From Ignavigranum ruoffiae (GTDB lineage Bacteria > Bacillota > Bacilli > Lactobacillales > Aerococcaceae), in the NCBI RefSeq assembly GCF_900110675.1, contig NZ_FOEN01000007.1:1-64000 (forward strand): a stretch of 64,000 bases of DNA, read 5' to 3'. The position numbers and the translations under genes were made by a program. Shown one piece after another: positions 1-8,217 of the stretch (within the stretch, counting starts at the first letter, position 1; each line of letters starts with the position of its first letter). The notes under the pieces were generated by a model, which worked only from the letters and a program-made list of their open reading frames with translations, made no database searches and was not told where the DNA came from.

Positions 1-810
1 ATTGCGAACGCATTCGCAATGAACGGATACCAAGTTATTTTGCGGGATATTAAAGAGGAATTCCTACAAGGGGGACTGCAACGGATTGAGAAATTTATGG
101 AGAAATCCGTGCAACGTGGGAAACTTTCTCAAGAAGATAAAGAAGCAACCTTAGGTCGTATCCAAACGACCACCGAATTAGCCGATTTTAAAGAGGTTGA
201 TTTCGTGGTCGAAGCCGTCCTTGAAAAGATGGACTTAAAGCAATCCGTCTTCAAAGAATTAGAAGGAATCGTTCGGCCAGAGGTTGTCTTAGCCACCAAT
301 ACTTCTTCGCTATCAATTACGGAAATTGCCAGTGTCTTAGACAATCCAAGTCGTTTCGCTGGTATGCACTTCTTTAACCCGGCGCAAGTGATGAAATTGG
401 TGGAAGTGATTCATGGCTATGAAACCAGTGAAGAGACCGCTCAAACGGTTCGTGAATTAGCTGAATCGATCGGTAAAGAAGTCGTGACCGTGAAGAAAGA
501 TTCGCCTGGCTTTATCGTCAACCGGATTATGATTCCACAATTTATTGAAGCGATCAAAGTTTTAGAAGAAGGGATTGCTTCGGTCGAAGATATTGATAAG
601 GCGATGAAATATGGCTTGAATCACCCAATGGGTGCTTTTGAACTGCAAGACTATGCGGGTGTGGATATCGGTTACTATGTGATGGAATACTTCGCGAAAG
701 AATTTGGCGAATCTCGTTGGACGCCACCAACCACCTTGAAGAACTTAGTTCGTGCTGGCCGCATTGGTCGCAAGGTTGGGAAGGGTTACTACGACTACGA
801 TAAGAAATAA
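1..810 (+). CDS. hbd: 3-hydroxybutyryl-CoA dehydrogenase, 5'-truncated by window edge
   Basis: NAD-dependent oxidation/reduction of 3-hydroxyacyl-CoA to 3-ketoacyl-CoA in the cytoplasm. The frame is open from base 1 (IANAFAMNGY...), so the start and the GxGxxG part of the Rossmann fold lie upstream, about 15-20 residues missing against a usual length near 283. Visible family motifs are ATNTSSLSITEIAS, GMHFFNPAQVMKLVEVI (the His of the catalytic pair) and DSPGFIVNRI, followed by the helical C-terminal dimerisation domain ending in GRKVGKGYYDY. It is the first visible gene of a five-gene operon with acyl-CoA dehydrogenase, thiolase, permease and CoA-transferase. An enoyl-CoA hydratase, needed for a full beta-oxidation set, is not in view and may be upstream. 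Confidence 0.93.
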   Translation: MANAFAMNGYQVILRDIKEEFLQGGLQRIEKFMEKSVQRGKLSQEDKEATLGRIQTTTELADFKEVDFVVEAVLEKMDLKQSVFKELEGIVRPEVVLATNTSSLSITEIASVLDNPSRFAGMHFFNPAQVMKLVEVIHGYETSEETAQTVRELAESIGKEVVTVKKDSPGFIVNRIMIPQFIEAIKVLEEGIASVEDIDKAMKYGLNHPMGAFELQDYAGVDIGYYVMEYFAKEFGESRWTPPTTLKNLVRAGRIGRKVGKGYYDYDKK

Positions 811-840
811 GGAAAGAATCAAATAAGGGGGACAAACAAA

Positions 841-2061
841 ATGGTCAAAGAATCTTATGCAGATAAACAATTTCAGAGTGGTGAGAAATTCTTCTATTCT
901 GACTTATACAATTTCGCAGCCGACCTGACTGAAGGGGAGAAAGAGGTCCTAAGCGAACTTGAACGTGTATTGAAAGAAGATGTCTATCCAACTCTGGATG
1001 ATGCTTGGGACAAGGCTGAAGTACCGTTAGAAGCGTTCTTGAAGATTATGGACGTTGGCTTAATGGATAACCCTAAATTGTTGGAAGGCCGGGAAAATGG
1101 ACGCATCTCCGAATTATTCCGTGGTTTCCGTGCTTATACCTGTGCCAAAACAGATCCAGTAGCTGGAACATTCGTGACGGCGAATGCAGGACTGTTCCAT
1201 GAGTGTGTACGTTTAGGAGGTAGCCAAGAACAAATCGACGAAATTATGCCTGGTGTCTTGTCATATGAACGACCAGGGGTACTGGCAATGACTGAACCAG
1301 ATCACGGATCTGATATCGCAGGTGGTTTAGCTTCAACAGCCCGCCGTGAAGGGGATACTTGGATTCTTAATGGTCATAAGAAATGGATTGGTGGCGGAAC
1401 ATTAGCTCATTGGCATGCTTTCTTCGCCCGTGATGTCGATGACCAACAAGTAAAGATGTTCTTTGTTGAACGTGAAAGTGAAGGGGTAACCACCTTTGTA
1501 ACGCCACAAAAAGCTTTCTTCCGTCATATGCCAAATGCCGAAATTATCTATGAAAATGTACGCGTTTCCGAAAAATATCGGGCTCAAAATGTTAATTCTT
1601 GGAAAGATTGCGCCAAAATCTTAAGAAACACACGTTCAGATGTGGCTTGGTTATTAGCAGGGGCAACTGCTGGAGCTTTTGAAGCTGCCTTGAAATATAC
1701 GCGTGAACGTTTAGCTTTTGATAAACCTGTCGCAAGTTTCCAATTAATTCAAGAGAAATTAGCCCGGATGGCGATGAATGCTCAAGCGACCCTAGCCCTA
1801 TCAGTGAAATTGGCCAAGGCTCAAGAAGCCGGCATCTATTCTGAAGAAGCTTCTTCAATGGCTAAAATGCACAATGGTTTAAGAGCCCGTGAGAATGCGG
1901 CCTTAGCTCGTGAAGTATGTGGCGGTAATGGTATCTTATTAATGCATGATGTCCCAAGATTTATGGCAGATATTGAGGGAATGTATACCTATGAAGGAAC
2001 GCATGAAGTCAATTCCTTAATCATTGGTCGATACTATACTGGCTTAGGTGCCTTTGTTTAA
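841..2061 (+). CDS. Acyl-CoA dehydrogenase (glutaryl-CoA dehydrogenase-like)
   Basis: FAD enzyme, 406 aa, introducing the alpha-beta double bond in an acyl-CoA; electrons normally go to an electron-transfer flavoprotein, not seen here. The AMTEPDHGSD and NGHKKWIGGG segments bind flavin and substrate. The catalytic base is probably Glu385 in TYEGTHE, the C-terminal position used by short-chain and glutaryl-CoA dehydrogenases. The C-terminal part (CGGNGI...TYEGTHEVNSLIIGRYYTG) resembles glutaryl-CoA dehydrogenases, but whether it decarboxylates cannot be told by eye. The start has a GGGGGA ribosome site 30 bp after the preceding stop. Place in the operon points to oxidation of butyryl-CoA or a similar short acyl-CoA. 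Family call is firm, substrate is inference. Confidence 0.92.
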   Translation: MVKESYADKQFQSGEKFFYSDLYNFAADLTEGEKEVLSELERVLKEDVYPTLDDAWDKAEVPLEAFLKIMDVGLMDNPKLLEGRENGRISELFRGFRAYTCAKTDPVAGTFVTANAGLFHECVRLGGSQEQIDEIMPGVLSYERPGVLAMTEPDHGSDIAGGLASTARREGDTWILNGHKKWIGGGTLAHWHAFFARDVDDQQVKMFFVERESEGVTTFVTPQKAFFRHMPNAEIIYENVRVSEKYRAQNVNSWKDCAKILRNTRSDVAWLLAGATAGAFEAALKYTRERLAFDKPVASFQLIQEKLARMAMNAQATLALSVKLAKAQEAGIYSEEASSMAKMHNGLRARENAALAREVCGGNGILLMHDVPRFMADIEGMYTYEGTHEVNSLIIGRYYTGLGAFV

Positions 2062-2120
2062 AAGTTCATTTATTCGTAACCATGTTAGAAGCGCAAATAT
2101 AAAGAGAGAAGGAAATAAAT

Positions 2121-3368
2121 ATGCAATATAGAGATGAAGATGTCGTCATCGTTGGTGGCGCTCGAACCCCAGTCGGAAGTTTCTTAGGTGGCTTAAAGAC
2201 AGTGACCGAAGCAGAACTTGGTGTGATTGCCTTAGAAGAAGCGTTAAAACGATCCGGTGTCGCTAAAGAAGAAGTAGAAGAAGTCATCGTCGGACATGTA
2301 ACAGGTAGTCAAACGTCTAACAACTTGGGAAATATCATTGGGATCGACGCTGGACTCCCACACACTTCTACTGGAATGACCATCAACCGCATCTGTGGTT
2401 CAGGTTTCCAATCTTTAGTATCTGCCGTACAACAAATTAAGTTAGGCGACAATGAAGTCGTGGCGGCGGGCGGTGTCGAATCCTTATCACGTGCACCATT
2501 CTATTTACCGATTGAATCACGTTACCAAGGATTGAAGATGGGTAATTTCAAATTGATTGATGCCAACTTAGCAGGACATGCATCAGCCAGTGGTACAGAT
2601 TCAGGAGTCAACCACATGGGAAATACGGCAGAAAATGTGGTACGTCACTTGAACTTAAGTCGCGAAAGCCAAGACCAATTTGCTTATGATTCACAAATGA
2701 AGGCTAAGAATGCGATTGAAAAAGGATATTTTGCTGAAGAAATCGTCCCTGTTGAAGTCCCTGGTCGTAAAGGACAAGTCACTGTCGTTGATCAGGATGA
2801 ATTCCCTAAGCCTAATACAACCTTGGAAAGTTTAGCTAAACTTAAACCAGTTTTTGAGAAAGATGGGACCGTTACTGCCGGAAATGCCTCAGGTTTAAAT
2901 GATGGGGGAGCTTTCTCAATTGTTACGACCGCTTCATATGCGGAGAAGAATAACCTAACCGTTTGGGCTAAGGTGCTTGACTATAATATTTCTGGTGTGG
3001 ATCCAAAAATTATGGGCTTAGGCCCTGTGCCAGCGATTAAGAAATTGCTTGAACGCAATCACCTCGATCTGCAAAAAGATATTGGCATTCTGGAAATTAA
3101 TGAAGCCTTTGCTGCTCAACAAGTCGGTTGCTTAGTAGAGTTAGGTATTGATATGGATTCAGACTGGTATAAGAACCAATTTAACCCGCAAGGAGGCGGA
3201 GTTTCATTAGGTCATCCACTTGGTATGTCTGGCGCCCGTATTACCGTATCACTGCTTTATCAAATGAAACGTCATCCTGAATACAAATATGTGATTGGAT
3301 CAGCTTGTATCGGTGGCGGTATGGGAATTGCTGTATTGTTTGAGAATGGGTTCTACCAAGGAGCCTAG
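2121..3368 (+). CDS. Acetyl-CoA C-acyltransferase (thiolase)
   Basis: Thiolase of 415 aa joining or splitting acyl-CoA and acetyl-CoA. The acyl-accepting cysteine is Cys92 in NRICGSGFQS, the catalytic His is His365 in LGHPLGMSGAR, and the second cysteine is Cys396 in ACIGGGMG; all three are intact. It is about 20 residues longer than the common 393-aa bacterial thiolases, partly from an insertion near residues 345-355 (DMDSDWYKNQF). The start follows GAGAAGG with suitable spacing, 59 bp after the acyl-CoA dehydrogenase. With the dehydrogenases and CoA-transferase it completes conversion between short-chain acyl-CoA and acetyl-CoA. Confidence 0.95.
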   Translation: MQYRDEDVVIVGGARTPVGSFLGGLKTVTEAELGVIALEEALKRSGVAKEEVEEVIVGHVTGSQTSNNLGNIIGIDAGLPHTSTGMTINRICGSGFQSLVSAVQQIKLGDNEVVAAGGVESLSRAPFYLPIESRYQGLKMGNFKLIDANLAGHASASGTDSGVNHMGNTAENVVRHLNLSRESQDQFAYDSQMKAKNAIEKGYFAEEIVPVEVPGRKGQVTVVDQDEFPKPNTTLESLAKLKPVFEKDGTVTAGNASGLNDGGAFSIVTTASYAEKNNLTVWAKVLDYNISGVDPKIMGLGPVPAIKKLLERNHLDLQKDIGILEINEAFAAQQVGCLVELGIDMDSDWYKNQFNPQGGGVSLGHPLGMSGARITVSLLYQMKRHPEYKYVIGSACIGGGMGIAVLFENGFYQGA

Positions 3369-3459
3369 ACGGACGATTTCAAGTTGAAGGGTTCCTTTGT
3401 GGCCACGGGAAGACTTCCTTTGAATTCTGACAACAAAGAAGAAGTAAAGGAAGATGTAT

Positions 3460-4800
3460 ATGGAATATATAGGGGTTATTGGCATATTTATTGCGATTGC
3501 GACCATTATTTTTCTAACGGTGAAACGCTTAAATATTGTTATTGCGGCACCCTTAGCAACATTGATTGTTGTATTAGCCAATCAGATGAATGTCTTCGAG
3601 GCTTATTTAGGAGAATATCCCTCTTATATGACTGGATTAGCTGGCTTCTTGATAAAGAATTTCGCTATATTTCTGCTGGGAGCCATTCTAGCCCAATATA
3701 TGGAGAAATCGCGAGCAACGATAGCGATTGCCAATTTTGTCTTAGAACGGGTAGGTACTGAACATAAATTCAGAGTGATGGTCGCCTTTATGGCCATTGC
3801 TGCTGTCTTGACTTACGGAGGCATCAGTTTATTTGTGGTCATGTTTGCCCTCGTTCCTTTAGCACGACCGATCTTTAAACGAATGGATTTAAATTGGGCA
3901 CTTCTACCTATCCCTTTATTCATGGGAATGGCAACCTTTACCATGTCGACTTTGCCGGGAGCTCCTTCGGTTCAGAACGCGGTTCCGACGACCTATTTAG
4001 GAACGTCTTTAACCGCTGCTCCCGGCTTAAGTTTGGTGGGGACCGTAGTGATCATTAGCTATGGTTTAGCTTATATGTATATCATGTTAAGACGGAGCTT
4101 AGCCAAAGGGGAAACATTCTATACTTATTTAGAAAAGCGTCAGGACCCGTCAAGACCTGTTGAAGAAGATTATGATATTGATCCAGCCGATTTACCGTCG
4201 ATTGGGATTGCCTTAATTCCCATTATTGTGCTTATCGGTATTAATTTAATATTTAGTCAGGTGACTAATATCATTCTCTTAGCTTTATCGACGGCCATTC
4301 TTTTAGCTGCCATTTTGTATCGTGATTATATTCCTAGCAATCAAGAACTATTAAATAATGGATCCGTAGGTGCGGTGGGCTCGGCCTTCGCCACCTCATC
4401 TTCGGTAGCTTTTGGCACTGTACTGACTTCAGCGGCTGGCTTTAGTCTGATTCAATCGGCCTTAATGTCTCTGTCGAATAATCCACTAATTGGTCTTTCA
4501 TTGGCAACCGGTTTACTCGGGGGAATAACCGGATCAGCTTCTGGAGCGATTGGGATTGTAATGGGGAGCTTTGGTCAGCAATACATTGAGATGGGGATTC
4601 ATCCTGAATTGCTTCATCGTATTGCGACCGTTGCTTCAGCCATTATTACGGTCGTGCCCCATTCTGGGGTGACGATTACTTTTGAAAGTTTATCGGGTAC
4701 CCGTTTCAAAGAGACCTTCTGGCATCAATTTTTTGTGGTCAATGGGGGCCATATTGTGACGTTAATTGTTATATTGTTAGTATCGTCTTTATTCTATTAA
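3460..4800 (+). CDS. GntP-family permease, probable short-chain (keto/hydroxy) acid transporter
   Basis: Integral membrane protein of about 446 aa with roughly a dozen hydrophobic segments, small-residue-rich loops such as STLPGAPSVQN and LLGGITGSASGA, and a cytoplasmic loop near residues 205-235 (LEKRQDPSRPVEEDYDIDP). These fit the GntP/gluconate-type permease family, whose members beside CoA-transferases are usually annotated as transporters of 3-hydroxybutyrate, acetoacetate or butyrate. I chose the ATG at 3460 over that at 3454 because AAAGGA at 3446-3451 is 8 nt from the former and 2 nt from the latter. Its place between thiolase and CoA-transferase suggests it imports the acid that the transferase activates. 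Substrate is inferred. Confidence 0.85.
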   Translation: MEYIGVIGIFIAIATIIFLTVKRLNIVIAAPLATLIVVLANQMNVFEAYLGEYPSYMTGLAGFLIKNFAIFLLGAILAQYMEKSRATIAIANFVLERVGTEHKFRVMVAFMAIAAVLTYGGISLFVVMFALVPLARPIFKRMDLNWALLPIPLFMGMATFTMSTLPGAPSVQNAVPTTYLGTSLTAAPGLSLVGTVVIISYGLAYMYIMLRRSLAKGETFYTYLEKRQDPSRPVEEDYDIDPADLPSIGIALIPIIVLIGINLIFSQVTNIILLALSTAILLAAILYRDYIPSNQELLNNGSVGAVGSAFATSSSVAFGTVLTSAAGFSLIQSALMSLSNNPLIGLSLATGLLGGITGSASGAIGIVMGSFGQQYIEMGIHPELLHRIATVASAIITVVPHSGVTITFESLSGTRFKETFWHQFFVVNGGHIVTLIVILLVSSLFY

Positions 4801-4824
4801 AAGAAATTTAAGGGGGAAAATGAG

Positions 4825-6414
4825 ATGGCTGAAAAACCAGTTATTTCTAGAATTGAAGCAGCCAAACTGCTCAAAGATGGAGATACATTAGCAACGGCTA
4901 CTTTTGGTTTAGGGGGCTTGCCAGAAGATTTATTAGTCGGTTTAAAAGAACGTTATGAAGAAGAACAACATCCTAAAGAAATCTCAATTATGTGGTCTTG
5001 TGGAATCGGTAATAATCAACCAGGCCGTGGAGCAGACCATTTATTAGCGGATGGCTTAGTTAAGCGAATTATTGCTGGACACGTGGGTTCTTCGCCAGGT
5101 ATGGTTCAAGCAATTGTTGATAACAAATATGAAACCTATCTGTTTCCACAAGGTGTATTTACCCAATGGTATCGAGCCATTGCCGGTAAGAAACCTTATC
5201 TCACGCAAGTTGGTTTACAGACCTTTGTCGATCCTCGATTAGATGGAGCCAAATCGACACCCAAAACGACTGAAGAATTAATTAAGGTGGTTAATATTGA
5301 TGACCGAGATTGGCTACAGTTTCCACAGATGGATATCGATGTGGCTTTCATTCGCGGAACCACAGCCGATGTGAATGGAAATATCTCCGTCGAACATGAA
5401 ACTTGTAAGTTGGAACAACTTGAATTAGCGATGGCAACCCATAACTCTGGTGGAGTCGTCGTTGCTCAGGTCAAATACCTTGCTGAAGGTAAGTCGATCG
5501 ATCCGAAGTCGATTCTCGTTCCAGGTGGTTTAGTTGATTACATCGTAGTAGCTGATCCAGAATATCACTATCAAACCATGGGGACCTTCTATAGTCCGGA
5601 AATTTCCAACCAAGTGCGTAAGTCGGTGAAAGATGCTAAACCAGTGAAGTTCAGCACTCGTAAGATTATTGCCCGTCGGGCAGCCATGGAACTGAAACCT
5701 CAATCGATTGTCAATCTAGGGATTGGTACTCCAGATATGGTGGCCCATGTCGCTCAGGAAGAAGGGGTCAATGACGAGTATCAAGTAACTCTAGAAATGG
5801 GTATTTGGGGAGGAACGCCTACAGGTGGATTAGACTTTGGCGGCTCATACAATTCAGATGCGCAAATTCCGATGGCCAACCAATTTGATTTCTATGATGG
5901 TGGGGGTCTGGACCTTGCAGTGTTAGGAATTGGTGAAATTGATCAATACGGGAATAATAATGTGACCAAATTTGGACCTAAAGTTCCGGGACCGGGTGGC
6001 TTCATTAATATCTCGCAAAATACTAAGGATATTGTTTTTGTGGGTACTTTCACCATTGGCTCTAAAGCCCATGTTGAAGACGGTAAGTTAGTCATCACAG
6101 ATCAAGGTAAGGGGCCAAAATTTGTTAAACAAGTAGAACAAGTTTCATTCTCTGGTAAATATGCGGCAGAGAATGAACAAAGAGTTCTCTATGTAACCGA
6201 ACGGGCTGTCTTTGACTTATATCAAGGACAAATTCGTTTGATTGAATTAGCGCCTGGTGTTGATTTACAGAAAGATATTCTCGATTTGATGGAATTTGAA
6301 CCTCTTATCGCCGAAGATCTTAAAGAAATGAATCCGGATATCTTCAAGGAAGAGTGGGGTGGTTTGAAAGAAATTATTCAAGCCAAGAAGCTCCAAGAAG
6401 AAGAGATTATTTAA
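4825..6414 (+). CDS. Acyl-CoA:acetate/3-ketoacid CoA-transferase (family I, fused subunits)
   Basis: Single-chain family I CoA-transferase, 529 aa, with the alpha-like half first (residues 1 to about 275) and the beta-like half after. It transfers CoA from one short-chain acyl-CoA to another acid, activating acetoacetate, butyrate or propionate without ATP. The catalytic glutamate forming the enzyme-CoA thioester is probably Glu324 in VTLEMGIWGG. The glycine-rich GLGGLPEDL near the N-terminus and VNLGIGTPDMV at the start of the second half are typical. AAGGGGGA lies ahead of the ATG and the gene follows the permease by 24 bp. Last gene of the operon, followed by an intrinsic terminator. Confidence 0.93.
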   Translation: MAEKPVISRIEAAKLLKDGDTLATATFGLGGLPEDLLVGLKERYEEEQHPKEISIMWSCGIGNNQPGRGADHLLADGLVKRIIAGHVGSSPGMVQAIVDNKYETYLFPQGVFTQWYRAIAGKKPYLTQVGLQTFVDPRLDGAKSTPKTTEELIKVVNIDDRDWLQFPQMDIDVAFIRGTTADVNGNISVEHETCKLEQLELAMATHNSGGVVVAQVKYLAEGKSIDPKSILVPGGLVDYIVVADPEYHYQTMGTFYSPEISNQVRKSVKDAKPVKFSTRKIIARRAAMELKPQSIVNLGIGTPDMVAHVAQEEGVNDEYQVTLEMGIWGGTPTGGLDFGGSYNSDAQIPMANQFDFYDGGGLDLAVLGIGEIDQYGNNNVTKFGPKVPGPGGFINISQNTKDIVFVGTFTIGSKAHVEDGKLVITDQGKGPKFVKQVEQVSFSGKYAAENEQRVLYVTERAVFDLYQGQIRLIELAPGVDLQKDILDLMEFEPLIAEDLKEMNPDIFKEEWGGLKEIIQAKKLQEEEII

Positions 6415-6441
6415 GTTCACGAGAAATAGCATGGTAGCAAT

Positions 6442-6465
6442 GACGCCTTTAGGGCGTCTTTTTTT
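6442..6465 (+). terminator. Intrinsic terminator of the acyl-CoA operon
   Basis: Six-base stem GACGCC/GGCGTC with a five-base loop followed by seven T. It lies 28 bp past the CoA-transferase stop and ends the operon just before the next promoter. Confidence 0.88.
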
Positions 6466-6478
6466 ATGCGAATGGGTC

Positions 6479-6507
6479 TTGAAAACAAGAACGTTTGTTC
6501 GTATAAT
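6479..6507 (+). promoter_or_regulatory. Promoter with SOS (LexA/DinR-type) box
   Basis: TTGAAA at 6479-6484 and TATAAT at 6502-6507 are 17 bp apart. Between them, at 6489-6500, lies GAAC-GTTT-GTTC, which matches the GAAC-N4-GTTC core of the Gram-positive LexA (DinR) operator. A repressor bound there would block RNA polymerase. Seen directly; that LexA binds it is inference from the family consensus. Confidence 0.75.
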
Positions 6508-6529
6508 TAAGAGGCGAGGGAGGGATTTC

Positions 6530-6757
6530 ATGGAAACTAAGCTATTAAATCAATCGGTTCAGCCCATTCAACAAGATGGTGACGAGATGGCCGCGGTAAT
6601 ATTACGGGCATACAAAGATCAATATCGTGTTTGTTTAACGTTAAATCCAACGTGTATCGATCATGAGGGATATATTACTAAGTTAAGTCATCAGGCTATT
6701 TGTTTGGGACAACGGTGGATTGCACGAGAAAGTATTCGATGTATAGAATTTATTTAA
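6530..6757 (+). CDS. YolD-like small protein, putative SOS gene
   Basis: Small protein of 75 aa. The longer frame open upstream to 6431 is rejected because it would run through the terminator and promoter; the ATG at 6530 follows AGGGAGGG. The C-terminal part (GYITKLSHQAICLG...WI.RESIRCIEFI) has the alternating beta pattern of YolD-like proteins, which in Firmicutes usually sit next to UmuC-type Y-family polymerases and are damage inducible. No polymerase is adjacent here; instead a helical protein follows 12 bp later. The SOS-type box in its promoter supports the assignment. Role unknown. Confidence 0.6.
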   Translation: METKLLNQSVQPIQQDGDEMAAVILRAYKDQYRVCLTLNPTCIDHEGYITKLSHQAICLGQRWIARESIRCIEFI

Positions 6758-6769
6758 GAGGCGATGAAG

Positions 6770-7249
6770 ATGTTTGAAATTTTTGAGGATTTATATCGAC
6801 AAGCTGAAAGAAATGTTAAAGAGGATAAATATGTTTTAGCTTTAGTTAAATTATGTCTATTAATGGACTTGGCGGTGCGTTATGATTATCATCAACTTTC
6901 AGAAGCGTCCTATTTGCAATGGCTTGAGGATCAGTTTGGCCAGCAATCTTATAATAATCTTACGTCGAGTATTTTGAAGATAAGAAATCATATGCTGCAA
7001 GGTCATCCTTTTAACGCGGAAGATAACTTACCGATTATCAGTTTAAGAAAGCAACCAGTAATTTTTAGAGCCTTGCTAGACCATCAGGAGCACTCCTTTA
7101 TACATCTAGCCTATCTTAGTCAGATTTTATTAGATCACTTACTCCTTTGGCTAAAGAAAATTCCACGAGATGAAGATCATCAACTATTCGATATCAAGCA
7201 AGGTCTGATTTATGGGGATCAACAAATACTTATTACAAATAAAAAATAA
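6770..7249 (+). CDS. Hypothetical all-helical protein with HEPN-like RN...GH motif
   Basis: I do not recognise a named family for this 159-aa protein. It is predicted almost wholly alpha-helical and soluble. Residues 70-79 read KIRNHMLQGH, reminiscent of the helix-ending IRNxxxHG signature of HEPN domains (Arg72, Asn73), but the usual His position holds Gln and a His comes two residues later (Arg-x6-His). It could be a HEPN nuclease, an inactive HEPN fold or a chance match. The ATG at 6770 is 8 nt from AAGAGG and is preferred over 6764. It is co-transcribed with the YolD-like gene from the SOS-type promoter. Confidence 0.55.
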   Translation: MFEIFEDLYRQAERNVKEDKYVLALVKLCLLMDLAVRYDYHQLSEASYLQWLEDQFGQQSYNNLTSSILKIRNHMLQGHPFNAEDNLPIISLRKQPVIFRALLDHQEHSFIHLAYLSQILLDHLLLWLKKIPRDEDHQLFDIKQGLIYGDQQILITNKK

Positions 7250-7250
7250 C

Positions 7251-7303
7251 TTGACCTTTCATAAAATTATGTTAAACTCTTTAAATAGTAATAATTACTT
7301 TTA
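7251..7303 (+). promoter_or_regulatory. rpsN promoter with Zur box
   Basis: TTGACC (7251-7256) and TAAACT (7273-7278) form a promoter with a 16-bp spacer. Over the expected transcription start lies AAATAGTAATAATTACTTTTA (7283-7303 region), whose core GTAAT-A-ATTAC (7288-7298) is a perfect palindrome matching the centre of the Bacillus Zur operator. Zinc-loaded Zur there would shut off the zinc-free S14. Confidence 0.78.
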
Positions 7304-7317
7304 AAAAGGAGTTTAAT

Positions 7318-7587
7318 ATGGCTAAAAAAGCAAAAATTGAAAAATATAAAAAACAAGTCGCTATGGTCGATCGCTATCGTGAACGTCGTCAGGCTCTAAA
7401 AGAAGCAGGAGACTACGCCGCTTTAGCAAAATTACCACGAGATTCTAGTCCAGTTCGTCTTCATCGTCGTGACGGGATTGATGGCCGACCTCGAGGTTAT
7501 ATGCGCAAATTTGATATGTCCCGGGTTAATTTCCGTCAACTGGCGGCTAAGGGTCTGATTCCTGGAGTTAAGAAAGCGTCTTGGTAG
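7318..7587 (+). CDS. rpsN: 30S ribosomal protein S14, zinc-independent (C-minus) form
   Basis: Small-subunit ribosomal protein, 89 aa. It has no cysteine at all, so it lacks the CxxC zinc ribbon of the short 61-aa form and is the longer zinc-free type. The conserved C-terminal [22 protein letters not shown] region (given in part) is intact. It stands alone, not in the spc ribosomal operon, and has its own promoter with a Zur-type palindrome, as known for zinc-independent S14 paralogues that replace the zinc form in zinc starvation. AAAAAGGAG precedes the ATG. Confidence 0.96.
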   Translation: MAKKAKIEKYKKQVAMVDRYRERRQALKEAGDYAALAKLPRDSSPVRLHRRDGIDGRPRGYMRKFDMSRVNFRQLAAKGLIPGVKKASW

Positions 7588-7607
7588 AAATAGAAAGGAA
7601 GAGTTTG

Positions 7608-7730
7608 ATGAAAGAAAGTTTAGGAGCAGCCTATCGTCAATTACATAGTCCTAATATTAAAACACGTAAACGAGCAAAGAAAATCATTCAAGACTATAAA
7701 CGAAATCAAAAAGCTAAACTATCAGCTTAA
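7608..7730 (+). CDS. 40-aa basic small protein downstream of rpsN (putative metal-homeostasis protein)
   Basis: A complete 40-codon frame with AAAGGAAGAG ahead of ATG, 20 bp after rpsN. The product (MKESLGAAYRQLHSPNIKTR...YKRNQKAKLSA) is very basic, about a third Lys/Arg, without cysteine. Similar tiny proteins with the SPNIKTRKRA segment are, from memory, annotated in Lactobacillales as putative metal homeostasis proteins; I could not check this. Sharing the Zur-controlled transcript fits a zinc-starvation or ribosome-linked role. Function unknown. Confidence 0.65.
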   Translation: MKESLGAAYRQLHSPNIKTRKRAKKIIQDYKRNQKAKLSA

Positions 7731-7765
7731 TATCAGCCTAGGGTAGGATGTCCAAGGTCCTTCTC

Positions 7766-7788
7766 TCTCTTATAATTATTATAAGAGA
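7766..7788 (+). repeat. Perfect 10-bp inverted repeat over the yccF -10 region
   Basis: TCTCTTATAA, a three-base spacer, then TTATAAGAGA. The left arm includes a TATAAT (7771-7776) and the repeat lies 14 bp before the YccF start, so it could be an operator or a short RNA hairpin. No T-run follows, so it is not a terminator. Confidence 0.6.
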
Positions 7789-7802
7789 AAGGGGGAGACA
7801 GG

Positions 7803-8198
7803 ATGAATTTACTTGCTAATCTAATTTGGTTAATTTTTGGCGGATTGTTTGATGCGCTGGCTTGGTTTATTATTGGCTTACTTTGGTCGATAACGATTAT
7901 TGGTTTGCCCATCGGTATCCAATGCTTTAAGTTAGCCCGCCTACATTTCTGGCCCTTTGGCAAACGAGTAATCTATAGTCCTCAAGTTTCTTCACTGATA
8001 TTAAATATTCTTTGGCTTTGTTTCGGCGGAATTCCAATTGCACTGGCTGAATTAGCGAGCGGAGTTGTTCTGTGTCTTACGATTATTGGCATTCCCTTTG
8101 GTATCCAACAATTCAAATTATCCGTCCTGGCCTTAATGCCATTCGGGGCTAAAGTGGTTCGGAGTTCTGAATATTATGTCGCTGTTGAACGCGGATAA
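7803..8198 (+). CDS. YccF domain inner-membrane protein
   Basis: Membrane protein of 131 aa made of two copies of the YccF unit. The repeats are plain: WLIFGGLFDALAWFIIGLLW then TIIGLPIGIQCFKLA..PFGK, and again WLCFGGIPIALAELASG then TIIGIPFGIQQFKLS..PFGAKVV. Each copy has one or two membrane spans with the glycine-rich FGG and a GLP(I/F)G turn. AAAGGGGGAG precedes the ATG. The family is widespread and of unknown function. It stands alone, with a terminator 20 bp downstream. Confidence 0.88.
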   Translation: MNLLANLIWLIFGGLFDALAWFIIGLLWSITIIGLPIGIQCFKLARLHFWPFGKRVIYSPQVSSLILNILWLCFGGIPIALAELASGVVLCLTIIGIPFGIQQFKLSVLALMPFGAKVVRSSEYYVAVERG

Positions 8199-8217
8199 AA
8201 ATATAAATATTAGCTTG

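Noticed and set aside
3384-3761. 125-aa plus-strand frame ahead of the permease
   Set aside because: It overlaps the GntP permease in another frame, lacks membrane or domain character and has no ribosome site; a shadow frame.
6431-6529. Longer N-terminus of the YolD-like protein
   Set aside because: It would read through the terminator at 6442 and the SOS-type promoter; the ATG at 6530 has the ribosome site.
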